Assembly (NCBI RefSeq): GCF_009745985.1
Contig: NZ_WFIX01000190.1
Span: 372,001-436,000 of the forward strand
Reading direction: 5' to 3'
DNA: 64,000 nt
From: Microbacterium karelineae
Lineage (GTDB): Bacteria > Actinomycetota > Actinomycetes > Actinomycetales > Microbacteriaceae
Shown here: positions 48,273 to 56,573 of the stretch, piece by piece
Position numbering within the stretch: the stretch's first letter is position 1
Layout of the letters: each line of letters begins with the position of its first letter
Notes under the pieces: model-generated
What the model saw: the letters and a program-made list of their open reading frames with translations, nothing else
Told to the model about the DNA's origin: nothing
Database searches by the model: none
Program-made: the position numbers and the translations under genes

Positions 48273-48830
48273 ATGACTCAGCACACGGCCGTCGCCACCG
48301 TCCACACGAATCACGGCGACATCGTCATCAACCTGTACGGCGACCACGCGCCCGCCACCGTCGAGAACTTCGTCGGCCTCGCCACGGGCGAGAAGGAGTG
48401 GCAGGATCCCCGCACGAACGCGAAGGGCGACGGCCCCCTCTACAAGGACGTCGTCTTCCACCGCATCATCCCCGGATTCATGATCCAGGGCGGCGACCCG
48501 CTCGGTCAGGGCATCGGCGGCCCGGGCTACGCGTTCGACGACGAGATCCACCCCGAGCTGAACTTCAACGAGCCCTACATCCTCGCCATGGCGAACGCGG
48601 GCAAGCGCCCCAACGCCATCACGGGCAAGATGAGCGGCACGAACGGCTCGCAGTTCTTCATCACGACCGATCCGACGCCGTGGCTGCAGGGCAAGCACAC
48701 GATCTTCGGCGCCGTCGCCGACGACGCCTCGAAGAAGGTCGTCGACGCGATCGCCGCCGTTCCGACGGGCGCCAACGACCGCCCCGCCGAGGACGTCGTG
48801 ATCAGCACGATCGACATCGCGCAGGCCTGA
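48273..48830 (+). CDS. ppiA: peptidyl-prolyl cis-trans isomerase, cyclophilin type
   Basis: The protein is 185 residues, cytoplasmic (no signal). The active-site residues of cyclophilins are visible: VVFHRIIPGFMIQGGDP (Arg/Phe/Gln), GTNGSQFFIT and the WLQGKHTIFG block with the usual Trp and His. It catalyses proline isomerisation during protein folding. It is found next to rhomboid and crgA in many actinobacteria. Confidence 0.93.
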   Translation: MTQHTAVATVHTNHGDIVINLYGDHAPATVENFVGLATGEKEWQDPRTNAKGDGPLYKDVVFHRIIPGFMIQGGDPLGQGIGGPGYAFDDEIHPELNFNEPYILAMANAGKRPNAITGKMSGTNGSQFFITTDPTPWLQGKHTIFGAVADDASKKVVDAIAAVPTGANDRPAEDVVISTIDIAQA

Positions 48831-48875
48831 CCCGGCGCTCCGCACGAAGCTCTGCCAGATCGGATCCCCGCCGCA

Positions 48876-49781
48876 GTGACGTCGAACTCGTACACCGACA
48901 ACCCCGACAACTACTGCTACCGGCATCGTGATCGGCAGAGCTTCGTGCTGTGCCAGCGCTGCACCCGCACGATCTGCCCCGAGTGCCAGACCCAGGCCTC
49001 GGTGGGGTTCATCTGCCCCGAGTGCATGAAGGAGCAGCGGAAGAACCGCACGCCCGCGCAGAAGCGGGCAGCCCGCCGCTGGGGCCGCGGATCGGGCGGC
49101 ACGGCCGTGTCGTTCGGCTCCAGCAGCACCCGGGTCATGACGACCCTGTTCGTCGTCACGGCCGTCGTCTATCTCGCGCAGCTCCTGGGGCGCGTCGTCC
49201 CGGGGCTCGAGGTGCAGGCCTGGCTGCTGTTCTGGCCGCCGTATCTCTACCCCGACGTGGCGGGCACCTTCCAGCCATGGCGTGTCCTCACGGCCGCCTT
49301 CGTCCACTCCGGGTTCTGGCACGTCGGGCTCAACATGCTCGCACTGTGGATGGTGGGGCGGTCGCTCGAGCCGATCCTCGGATCCTGGCGCTTCCTCACG
49401 ACCTACCTGCTGAGCGCCGCGGGCGGATCCGCCGCCGTCGCGCTCCTCGCGTTCTCGACCCCCGTCGTCGGTGCCTCCGGCGCGATCTTCGGCCTGTTCG
49501 GCGCTCTGCTCGTCGTCGGCCGGCACCTCGGCGCGAACATGACCGGCATCTACGTCGTGCTCGGCATCAACCTCGTGATCGGCTTCATCCCCGGCATGAA
49601 CATCGCCTGGCAGGCGCACCTCGGCGGCCTCGTCGTCGGCGCGGCCGTCGGGTTCATCCTCACCCGCACGCGGCGCCCGAACCAGCGAGGCCGGCAGATC
49701 GGCCTGCTCTGCCTCGTCGGCGCCGTGATCGTCGCGGCCTTCCTCGTGCCGCCGCTGACGGGATACGCGACCCTCACCTGA
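48876..49781 (+). CDS. rhomboid intramembrane serine protease with N-terminal zinc-finger domain
   Basis: The product is 301 residues from a GTG start. Residues 14-50 hold seven cysteines and one histidine in a B-box/zinc-ribbon-like array (CYRHRDR, CQRC, CPEC, CPEC). Residues about 85-300 form six helices with catalytic Ser201 in GASGAIFG and His248 in AHLGG, plus the HVGLNM loop. It cleaves membrane proteins within the bilayer. The cytoplasmic zinc domain may recruit substrate. Confidence 0.9.
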   Translation: MTSNSYTDNPDNYCYRHRDRQSFVLCQRCTRTICPECQTQASVGFICPECMKEQRKNRTPAQKRAARRWGRGSGGTAVSFGSSSTRVMTTLFVVTAVVYLAQLLGRVVPGLEVQAWLLFWPPYLYPDVAGTFQPWRVLTAAFVHSGFWHVGLNMLALWMVGRSLEPILGSWRFLTTYLLSAAGGSAAVALLAFSTPVVGASGAIFGLFGALLVVGRHLGANMTGIYVVLGINLVIGFIPGMNIAWQAHLGGLVVGAAVGFILTRTRRPNQRGRQIGLLCLVGAVIVAAFLVPPLTGYATLT

Positions 49782-49798
49782 TCCGCCCCGCCGATGCG

Positions 49799-49937
49799 CC
49801 GTCCACACCTCTCTCCACAGGGTGGGCTGCGTTCTCCACAGGTGAGCGCGAGTTCTCCACGGGAATGAGCGGATTCTCCACCCTCTGTCCACCCGTTCTC
49901 CACCGGAAATCGACAGTTGTCCCCGGAGTTATCCACA
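49799..49937 (+). promoter_or_regulatory. cluster of nine phased DnaA-box-like sites
   Basis: In the gap between rhomboid and crgA, nine 9-mers resembling TTATCCACA occur in one orientation. Their starts are 49799, 49811, 49832 (TTCTCCACA), 49853, 49874, 49885, 49896, 49917 and 49929 (perfect TTATCCACA). Spacings are 12, 21, 21, 21, 11, 11, 21 and 12 bp, close to whole helical turns. A further TTATTCACA starts at 49972, and an inverted TGTGGATGA is at 49995. There is no AT-rich unwinding region and no dnaA, so this is not oriC itself. A DnaA-binding regulatory or titration site is possible. Confidence 0.6.
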
Positions 49938-49957
49938 GATCCATCCCCAGGTGGGGA

Positions 49958-49977
49958 GAATCACACGCGTGTTATTC
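49958..49977. promoter_or_regulatory. 20-bp palindrome 1 between rhomboid and crgA
   Basis: GAATCACACGCGTGTTATTC is self-complementary at 18 of 20 positions. It is related to the palindrome at 50002-50021, 44 bp away; both start GAATCACA. It follows the DnaA-box-like cluster directly. Confidence 0.6.
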
Positions 49978-50001
49978 ACACCTGGGGACACGGCTGTGGA
50001 T

Positions 50002-50021
50002 GAATCACAACGGTGTGATTC
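50002..50021. promoter_or_regulatory. 20-bp palindrome 2 between rhomboid and crgA
   Basis: Perfect arms GAATCACA and TGTGATTC flank ACGG. It overlaps the inverted DnaA-like 9-mer at 49995-50003. With the copy at 49958 it forms a tandem pair at four-helical-turn spacing. Confidence 0.6.
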
Positions 50022-50044
50022 ACCCCGCCGGGGCCACGCGAGAA

Positions 50045-50075
50045 CGCCCCGCCCGGAACGGATCCGGACGGGGCG
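50045..50075 (-). terminator. terminator hairpin of crgA
   Basis: Arms of 12 nt (CGCCCCGCCCGG and CCGGACGGGGCG, one mismatch) flank a 7-nt loop, 22 bp downstream of the crgA stop on the minus strand. In that direction the stem is followed by TTCTC. Confidence 0.75.
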
Positions 50076-50097
50076 AGGGACGTGATGAGGCGCGCGG

Positions 50098-50337
50098 CTA
50101 TCGCCAGCGGGTCGCCATGATGAGGCCGATGAACGCGAGCCCGCCGCCGATCGCGAGGTTCCACGCCCCGATGTCGGGGATGGGGAACTGCGAGCTCGAG
50201 AGGTAGAACACGAGGATCCAGGCGAGCCCCAGCAGGAAGAACGCGACCATGACGGGCCGGAACCACACGGGGTTGGGCAGCGGTTCACCCGGGACATGGG
50301 TGAAGTCGTCGTCGTCCTCGTTCTTCTTGCGTGCCAT
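50098..50337 (-). CDS. crgA: cell division protein CrgA
   Basis: The protein is 79 residues. It has an acidic cytoplasmic N-terminus (KKNEDDDDF), then PNPVWFRPVMVAFFLLGLAW starting helix 1, and a second helix in WNLAIGGGLAFIGLIMATRW; this is the CrgA layout. It coordinates FtsZ-ring and peptidoglycan enzymes in actinobacteria. It lies next to the pknB cluster as in relatives. Confidence 0.92.
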   Translation of the reverse strand: MARKKNEDDDDFTHVPGEPLPNPVWFRPVMVAFFLLGLAWILVFYLSSSQFPIPDIGAWNLAIGGGLAFIGLIMATRWR

Positions 50338-50393
50338 GTGCGTCAGTCTACGGGAGGGCCCCGTCCGGACGCGACGGACACCCGCGGGACCGG

Positions 50394-50399
50394 TACGCT
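50394..50399 (+). promoter_or_regulatory. -10-like TACGCT, leaderless promoter of the sortase gene
   Basis: TACGCT ends 7 nt before the GTG at 50407 (a GTG at 50401 is too close). The same hexamer and spacing precede the cds1-like gene. Confidence 0.5.
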
Positions 50400-50406
50400 C
50401 GTGACC

Positions 50407-51171
50407 GTGAGCATCGAGGCGAAACCGCTGCCGCGCCCGCGCCGCGTCCGTCGCCGGGCCACCTTCGCGAGCGTGCTCGGCGAGCTCCTCCTCACGGTCG
50501 GGGTCGTGATCCTCCTGTTCATCTCGTGGCAGCTCTGGATCGGCGACCTCATCATCGGCGAGCAGAACAACCTCGCCGGGGCCGAGCAGATCGACGAATG
50601 GTCGCGGCTCGAGATCGCGCCGCCGCCCGTGACGGAGGATCCCGCGACGGGGGAGCAGTGGTACGAGCCGCCGACCCTCGAGCACCCGGGAGAGGGCGAG
50701 GTCTTCGCGACCATGCGGGTGCCGCGCTGGGGCGATGACTACAAGGTCAACATCGCGGGCGGCACGACGCGATCCGTGACGCTCGACCACATCGGCATCG
50801 GCCTGTACACCGAGTCGAAGATGCCGGGCGAGGTCGGCAACTTCGCCGTCGCCGCGCATCGCACGACCTTCGGCAAGCCGTTCGCCGACATCTCGACGCT
50901 GCAGATCGGCGACGCGATCGTGGTCGAGGCCCCCGAGGGCTGGTTCACGTACCGCTACCGCTCGCTCGAATACGTGGTCCCGTCGCAGCTCGATGTGCTC
51001 GCCGACGTCCCTCGCATGCCCGACGTCGAGTCGAACGGCACGCGCTACATCACCCTGACCAGCTGCTCGCCCAAGTTCTCGCTCGCCGAGCGCATCATCG
51101 GCTACGGAGTGTTCGAATCGTTCACCCCGCGATCCGAGGGCGAGCCGGACTCCCTGGAGAGCGTGAGCTGA
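50407..51171 (+). CDS. class E sortase
   Basis: The product is 254 residues from the GTG at 50407, chosen from the -10 position. One N-terminal helix (about 24-48) anchors it. The catalytic triad is His151 in AAHRTT, Cys220 in TLTSCSP and Arg229 in AERIIGYG. Class E sortases anchor surface proteins, usually with LAxTG-like signals, in actinobacteria. A 61-residue membrane protein follows with an overlapping start. Confidence 0.9.
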   Translation: MSIEAKPLPRPRRVRRRATFASVLGELLLTVGVVILLFISWQLWIGDLIIGEQNNLAGAEQIDEWSRLEIAPPPVTEDPATGEQWYEPPTLEHPGEGEVFATMRVPRWGDDYKVNIAGGTTRSVTLDHIGIGLYTESKMPGEVGNFAVAAHRTTFGKPFADISTLQIGDAIVVEAPEGWFTYRYRSLEYVVPSQLDVLADVPRMPDVESNGTRYITLTSCSPKFSLAERIIGYGVFESFTPRSEGEPDSLESVS

Positions 51172-51356
51172 TGTACGCAGGACTCTGGCGGATCCTCCCC
51201 GGACCGTGGCCCGTGAAGCTGCTCGCCCTGCTCGTGCTGCTCGCGGCCGCCCTGTACGGGCTCTTCTGGCACGCGTTCCCGTGGGTGGCGGGGATGATCA
51301 TCCCCGACGAGGCGACGGTCGGGATGGCTCGGGCGGTCGGCGCGGCGCTGCTGTGA
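51171..51356 (+). CDS. small single-helix membrane protein after the sortase
   Basis: The protein is 61 residues and its ATG overlaps the sortase stop (TGATG). There is one helix (about 15-37, VKLLALLVLLAAALYGLFWH) and the short segment MIIPDEATVG. Small proteins of this kind follow the class E sortase gene in related cell-division clusters. The function is unknown. Confidence 0.7.
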   Translation: MYAGLWRILPGPWPVKLLALLVLLAAALYGLFWHAFPWVAGMIIPDEATVGMARAVGAALL

Positions 51357-51366
51357 GCGCGGGCGA

Positions 51367-53199
51367 TCACTCGCCCTTCCTGCCCTCGTCGGACTTGTCG
51401 CCGCCGGTTCCCCCGTCGTTCCCGTTGCCGTCTCCGCTGTCGTCGTCCGCTGCGGGCTCTCCCGAGCAGATGGTGAGCGTCACGGTGGAGTGCACGGGCA
51501 CGTCACCCGGCGCGGGTGACTGCGCGATGACGATCGGCTGATCCTCCGCCTCGCACGTGTCGTCCTCGCGCGTCTCGGGCGCGAGGCCCAGGCGCTCGAG
51601 CTGGTCGCTCGCCGCGTCGAGCGTGAAGCCCTCGAGGTTCGACGTCGTCACGCGGCCCGTGGCGATCGTGAGGTCGACCATGGCGCCCTGCAGCACCTCG
51701 TCGCCCTCCGCGATCTCCTCGCCGTCGATCTCGGCCTTCAGCACGGTGCCCTCGTCGCTGTCGGGGTCGTTGACGGGCAGCACCCTGCCCAGGTGCAGGC
51801 CCTCCGTGCCCGAGATCGCGTCGCGCGCCTGCTGCTCGCTGCGACCGGCGAGCTCGGGGATCGTCGACGTGAGCCGGCCCTCGGAGACGACGACCTCGAC
51901 CGTCGCGCCGTTCATGACCGACGTCCCCGGCGCCGGATCCGTGCGGATCACGAGGTCCTCGGCGACGGTGTCGCTCGGCTCGGACCGTTCGATGGGCACG
52001 AGCCCGGCGTCCTCGAGGGCGGCCGCTGCGCCCTTGTAGTTCATGTCGGTCACATCGACGACGTCGACCGTGTCGGCGGCGCGCAGGTCGAGCGGATCCG
52101 TGCGGATGACCCAGAATGCGACGGCCGCCACGAGCGCGACGAGCAGGGCGATCGCGGCCCACACCCACGCGACGGGCGGGCCCGACTGCGTGCGGGCGAT
52201 GCCGTTCTCCGCCGACAGCTGCGTGAGGGTGTGCTCGGTCTCGGTCTGCTTCTGCTGCCGTTCGCCGTACAGCTCGTCGGTGAGCGCCGCCAACTGGCGG
52301 CGTGACGGGCTCTTGCCGTCGAGGGCCGCGTCGAGCTCCTCGCGGAACGTCGCCGCATCGGCGAAGCGCTGCGCGGGATCCTTCGCGAGCGCGCGCATGA
52401 CGATGGGATCGAGCTGCGGGGGCGCGCTGGCGGCGACCTTCGTCGGCGGGATGGGCGCCTCGCGCACGTGCTGGTATGCGACGGACACGGGCGAATCTCC
52501 GCGGAACGGCGGGCGGCCCGTCAGCAGCTCGTAGAGCACGACGCCGGTCGAGTAGATGTCGGCGCGCACGTCGACCTGCTCGCCCTTCGCCTGCTCGGGA
52601 GAGAAGTAGGCGGCGGTGCCGAGGATCGTCGTCGTCTCGGCGACCGTGGCCGAGGTGTCGCTCACGGCGCGCGCGATGCCGAAGTCCATGACCTTGACCT
52701 GGCCGTCGTCGGTCACCATGACATTGGCGGGCTTGATGTCGCGATGGATCACGCCCGCGCGATGCGAGTACTCGAGCGCCTCGAGGATCCCGTCGACGTA
52801 CCGCGCGGCGTCGTCCGCGGGCATGGGACCGTCGGCGATGAGCTCCTTCAGGAGTCGGCCGTGGACGAGCTCCATGACGATGAACGGCGTGTGCCTCGTG
52901 CCGCCCGTGCCATCGTCCTCGAGATCCTCGCCGGCGTCGTACACGCGGACGATCGACGGGTGCGACATGCGGCTCGCCGCCTGCGCCTCGAGCCGGAAGC
53001 GGGTGCGGAAGGTGTTGTCGCTCGCGAGATCCCGGCGGAGGATCTTGATCGCGACGAGGCGTCCGAGGGTCAGGTCGTAGCCGCGGTAGACGCTGGCCAT
53101 CCCCCCGCGCCCGATGAGAGAGTCGACGCGGTAGCGGCCGGAGAGGATCCGTTCCTGCTGGACGGGAGTGTCCATCGCCTGAGTCCGCTCGTCCGACAC
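51367..53199 (-). CDS. pknB: serine/threonine protein kinase with PASTA domains
   Basis: The product is 610 residues from the GTG at 53199, which has GGAGG 7 nt upstream; the frame opens ten codons earlier at an ATG. The kinase domain has the Gly loop GRGGMASVYRG (about 30-40), Lys52, HRDIKPAN (Asp154) and DFG (Asp172). A juxtamembrane segment and one helix near 343-363 follow. The outside part has three PASTA-like repeats (from about 375) and an acidic Gly/Asp tail. It senses muropeptides or lipid II and controls cell-wall growth. It is the last gene of the seven-gene operon. Confidence 0.93.
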   Translation of the reverse strand: MSDERTQAMDTPVQQERILSGRYRVDSLIGRGGMASVYRGYDLTLGRLVAIKILRRDLASDNTFRTRFRLEAQAASRMSHPSIVRVYDAGEDLEDDGTGGTRHTPFIVMELVHGRLLKELIADGPMPADDAARYVDGILEALEYSHRAGVIHRDIKPANVMVTDDGQVKVMDFGIARAVSDTSATVAETTTILGTAAYFSPEQAKGEQVDVRADIYSTGVVLYELLTGRPPFRGDSPVSVAYQHVREAPIPPTKVAASAPPQLDPIVMRALAKDPAQRFADAATFREELDAALDGKSPSRRQLAALTDELYGERQQKQTETEHTLTQLSAENGIARTQSGPPVAWVWAAIALLVALVAAVAFWVIRTDPLDLRAADTVDVVDVTDMNYKGAAAALEDAGLVPIERSEPSDTVAEDLVIRTDPAPGTSVMNGATVEVVVSEGRLTSTIPELAGRSEQQARDAISGTEGLHLGRVLPVNDPDSDEGTVLKAEIDGEEIAEGDEVLQGAMVDLTIATGRVTTSNLEGFTLDAASDQLERLGLAPETREDDTCEAEDQPIVIAQSPAPGDVPVHSTVTLTICSGEPAADDDSGDGNGNDGGTGGDKSDEGRKGE

Positions 53200-53283
53200 G
53201 TCGTCGCCTCCCCCAAGGTGTGCGTGCATGGCCTGGTCCGCCAGACTAGCCGAGGCAGGTGACGGCCTCGCCCAGACAGCGCA

Positions 53284-55116
53284 TCAGCCGTTCGCGCCCT
53301 CGCCCTGACCGGTGCCGCCATTCTGGCCGCCGTCGTTCTGGCCGCCGTCGCTCTGCCCGTCGTCGCCCGGCTCCGGCGTGGGAGTCGGCTCGGGCTCGTC
53401 CGCCGCGACGGCCGGCACCGGCTCCATGGCGGCGGTTTCGGAGCTGCGCTGCGAGTCTCCGCTCTGGCAGAGCGCCTGATACGACGCGCTGACGTAGTTC
53501 GCGCCATCGTCGATCGTCACCTGCGTGACGTAGCCGCCCACGCCGAAGACGCGGTCCGTGGATCCGTCGTCGAACGTGGCGCCTTCGACGGTGACGCGAT
53601 AGCCCGAGACATCGCCCGTGCCGCTCGGGCAGGAGTACGGCTGCCAGTTCAGCTGGGCCGTCTCGCCGCGCACGAGCTCGCTCTCGCTGAACGTCGGCGC
53701 CGATTCCGGTGCGGGGATCTCGACGAGCTCGCCGTACACGGTCGCCGTGACCTCGGTGCCCTCCGCGACGAACCCGCGCGGGGAGACCTCGTAGATCGTG
53801 TCGACCTCGTCCTCCGTCGACGCCGCGTTGCCGTCGGTGCACACGAGGGTGATCCGCGCGCTCTGCTCGCTGATCGTGCGGCTCGCCTCATCGCAGGTCA
53901 GGCCCTCGAGGGATAACGCCGACACGTCGATGAGCGAGGCGCTCGGCGTGGGCTCCTCGGTGGGCTCGTCCGTCGGGGTCGCCTCGGTCGAGGGCGTCGG
54001 CGTCGAGCTCGCGCCGGGGTCGCCTCCGCCGAACCAGCCCGTCGTCATCCCCCAGACTGTGCCGCCGATCACGACCGCGAGCAGGATGATGAGGGCGATG
54101 AGCGGGCCCGTCCACGGGCTGCGCTTCTTCTTCGGCTTCTCGGCCGCATCCGGGGCCGCCTCGCCCATCGGGAGGGGAGACGTCGTCGGCATCATCTGCG
54201 TCGCGGTGCCCGTCGCGCCGAGCAGCTGCGTGACATCGCCGTCGGATGCCGCGGCGCCCGCGCCGATCATCGGCGCCGCGGCCACGGCGGCCGCCATGTC
54301 GCCCCGGCGCAGCGCGTTGCAGGCGCGCGACACGGCCGCGGCCGAGGCCGGACGCTCGGCGGGCTTCTTCGCGATCATCGCGAGGACGAGGTTCCGCACC
54401 GGGGCCGGGATCGACTCCGACAGCGGCGGCGCGGTGTCGTTGATCTGCGCCATCGCGATCGCGACCTGCGACTCGCCCGTGAAGGGACGCTTGCCCGCGA
54501 GGCACTCGTAGGCGACGATCCCGAGCGAGTAGATGTCGGTCGCCGGGCTCGCGGGGTGGCCGGATGCCTGCTCGGGCGACAGGTACTGCACCGTGCCCAT
54601 GACCTGGCCGGTCGCCGTCAGCGGCACCTGATCGGCGATGCGGGCGATGCCGAAGTCGGTGATCTTCACGCGGCCGTCGGGCGTGATGAGCAGGTTGCCC
54701 GGCTTGATGTCGCGGTGCACGAGGCCCGCCGCATGCGCCGCCTGCAGCGCCGAGGCGGTCTGCGAGACGTAGTCGAGCACCTTGTCCGAGGGCAGGGAGT
54801 TCTCGCGCTCGAGCAGCGTCGACAGGGCCTCGCCCGGCACGAGCTCCATGACGAGGTACGCGGATCCGTTCTCCTCGCCGTAGTCGAACACGCTCGCGAT
54901 GCCGTCGTGGTTGACGAGCGCGGCGTGGCGGGCCTCGGCGCGGAATCGCTCGAGGAAGCCCGGATCGCCCATGTACTCGTCTTTGAGGATCTTGATCGCG
55001 ACGGTGCGGCCGATGACGTGGTCGGTCGTCTCCCACACCTCGCCCATGCCGCCGATCGCGATGCGCGAGATCAGCTCGTAGCGCCCACCGAACGTCACAC
55101 CCTGCGTTGGCCTCAT
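53284..55116 (-). CDS. pknA: serine/threonine protein kinase PknA-like with an extended outer domain
   Basis: The protein is 610 residues. The kinase domain has IAIGGMGEVWE, Lys42, HRDIKPGN (Asp136) and DFG (Asp154). There is one helix around 340-360, then a Thr/Pro/Glu linker. The extracellular part differs from classic PknA, which is short: it holds a divergent PASTA-like unit (about 400-475, two Cys, ending GFVAEGTEVTATVYGE) and a FnIII-like domain (about 480-575, two Cys). A low-complexity Gln/Asn/Gly tail ends it. It overlaps pbpA by ATGA. Confidence 0.9.
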   Translation of the reverse strand: MRPTQGVTFGGRYELISRIAIGGMGEVWETTDHVIGRTVAIKILKDEYMGDPGFLERFRAEARHAALVNHDGIASVFDYGEENGSAYLVMELVPGEALSTLLERENSLPSDKVLDYVSQTASALQAAHAAGLVHRDIKPGNLLITPDGRVKITDFGIARIADQVPLTATGQVMGTVQYLSPEQASGHPASPATDIYSLGIVAYECLAGKRPFTGESQVAIAMAQINDTAPPLSESIPAPVRNLVLAMIAKKPAERPASAAAVSRACNALRRGDMAAAVAAAPMIGAGAAASDGDVTQLLGATGTATQMMPTTSPLPMGEAAPDAAEKPKKKRSPWTGPLIALIILLAVVIGGTVWGMTTGWFGGGDPGASSTPTPSTEATPTDEPTEEPTPSASLIDVSALSLEGLTCDEASRTISEQSARITLVCTDGNAASTEDEVDTIYEVSPRGFVAEGTEVTATVYGELVEIPAPESAPTFSESELVRGETAQLNWQPYSCPSGTGDVSGYRVTVEGATFDDGSTDRVFGVGGYVTQVTIDDGANYVSASYQALCQSGDSQRSSETAAMEPVPAVAADEPEPTPTPEPGDDGQSDGGQNDGGQNGGTGQGEGANG

Positions 55117-56573
55117 TGTGCGAGCACCGCCTCCATGACCTTCTTCGCGATGGGAGCCGCGATCGTGTTCCCTGAACCTGATTGACCCATGCCGCCGCCG
55201 TCTTCCACCACGACGGCGACCGCCACCTCGGGATCATCCGCGGGGGCGAAGCCGGTGAACCACAGCGTGTAGGGCTCGTCGGTGTCGTTCTCTGCGGTGC
55301 CCGTCTTCCCGGCCACGTCAACGCCCTCTATTCTTGCACCCGTCGCGGCGCCGGATGCGACGCTCGCGACCATCATGTCGGTGAGGGCGTCGGCGTCGTC
55401 GGCGCTCAGCGGCTGCCCCTTCTCGGATGCCGCGTACTGCTTCTGCACCGAGAGATCGTCGCCGACGACCTGGTCGACCATCCACGGGCTCATCTCGGTG
55501 CCGTCGTTCGCGATCGCGGCCGACCACAGGGCGACTTGGAGCGGGGTCGAGGTCACCTGCCCCTGACCGAAGCCGGTGAGGGCGGTCTGGGCCCTGTCGA
55601 GCCCCGTCGGGTAGCCCGAGACGGCCGTCGCGAGGGGCACCTCGTAGCCGAGGTTGAAGCCGAACTTCTCGGCCTGTTCGCGGATCGCATCGTCGCCCAG
55701 CTCGACCGCCAGCTCGGCCATCGGCACATTGCAGCTCAGCTCGATGGCGGTCGCGAGCGTGACCTCGCCGCCGCCGCCGCACGTGCCGCGCGTCGCGTTC
55801 ATCACGGGGTGGCTCGTTCCCGGCGGCGTGTACTCGGCCACGTTGTCGAACGTGCTGTCGGCGTCGTAGTCGCCGGACGACAGCGCCGCGGCCGCGACGA
55901 CGAGCTTGAAGGTGGATCCCGGCGGGTAGATCGCCGAGATCGCCCGATTGATGAGCGGGTCGCGCTCGTCCTCCAGCAGCTGGTCGTATGCGCTCTGCGC
56001 GGCGCCGGGATCGTGCACAGACAGCTGGTTGGTGTCGAATCCTGGCGTCGAGACGAGCCCGAGGATGCGTCCGGTGTCGGGCTCGATCGCCACGACGGCG
56101 CCCGTGTAGCCCGCACCCACCATCGCCTCGTACGCGGCGCGCTGCACGGCGGGGTCAAGGCTCAGCTCGACTGACGAACCGCGCGGCTCCTGGCCCGTGA
56201 TGACCTGCTCGAGTCTCGCCAGGAACGCGGAGTCGGCGAAGCCCGACAGCTCCTGGTTCATCGTCTGCTCGATGCCCGTCGCAGTGCCGAGGGCCGGGTT
56301 GAGCCACCCTGTGATGCCCGACCACATCTCGGCGTCGGGGTAGAGACGCTGGTATGCGTAGAGGTCGTCGGACGACTGCGAGCGCGCGATCTGCTCTCCG
56401 CCCGCGATGAGGGGTCCGCGGCGCACCTCGTACGAGTCGTACAGGGTGCGGCGGTTGTTCGGGTCGCTTGCGAGATCGCTCGCCGTCACGACCTGGATCA
56501 CGCTCGTCGACGCGAACAGCGCGACGAACATGAACACGACGATGATGCTGAGCCGCCGGATCTCCTTGGTCAT
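55113..56573 (-). CDS. pbpA: penicillin-binding protein 2 (class B transpeptidase)
   Basis: The protein is 486 residues with an N-terminal signal-anchor (about 8-30), a dimerisation domain and a transpeptidase. Catalytic Ser220 is in YPPGSTFKLV, the SxN motif is SCN (280-282), and AGKTGTAEN is near 415. It cross-links peptidoglycan with the RodA/FtsW polymerase encoded just upstream (overlap ATGA). Confidence 0.94.
   Translation of the reverse strand: MTKEIRRLSIIVVFMFVALFASTSVIQVVTASDLASDPNNRRTLYDSYEVRRGPLIAGGEQIARSQSSDDLYAYQRLYPDAEMWSGITGWLNPALGTATGIEQTMNQELSGFADSAFLARLEQVITGQEPRGSSVELSLDPAVQRAAYEAMVGAGYTGAVVAIEPDTGRILGLVSTPGFDTNQLSVHDPGAAQSAYDQLLEDERDPLINRAISAIYPPGSTFKLVVAAAALSSGDYDADSTFDNVAEYTPPGTSHPVMNATRGTCGGGGEVTLATAIELSCNVPMAELAVELGDDAIREQAEKFGFNLGYEVPLATAVSGYPTGLDRAQTALTGFGQGQVTSTPLQVALWSAAIANDGTEMSPWMVDQVVGDDLSVQKQYAASEKGQPLSADDADALTDMMVASVASGAATGARIEGVDVAGKTGTAENDTDEPYTLWFTGFAPADDPEVAVAVVVEDGGGMGQSGSGNTIAAPIAKKVMEAVLAQ

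Noticed and set aside
49782-50097. The DnaA-box-rich gap as the chromosomal origin
   Set aside because: No dnaA, dnaN, rpmH or AT-rich unwinding element is present, and the flanking genes are rhomboid and crgA. A DnaA-binding accessory site is a safer reading.
51361-51376. Bidirectional terminator GGGCGA-TCAC-TCGCCC between the 61-residue gene and pknB
   Set aside because: Only six base pairs and overlapping the pknB stop codon; too short to call with confidence in GC-rich DNA.
53284-53360. Short Gly/Gln/Asn repeats at the pknA 3' end as a tandem repeat or CRISPR-like array
   Set aside because: They encode a low-complexity protein tail in frame, with no spacers. No CRISPR array is seen anywhere in the window.
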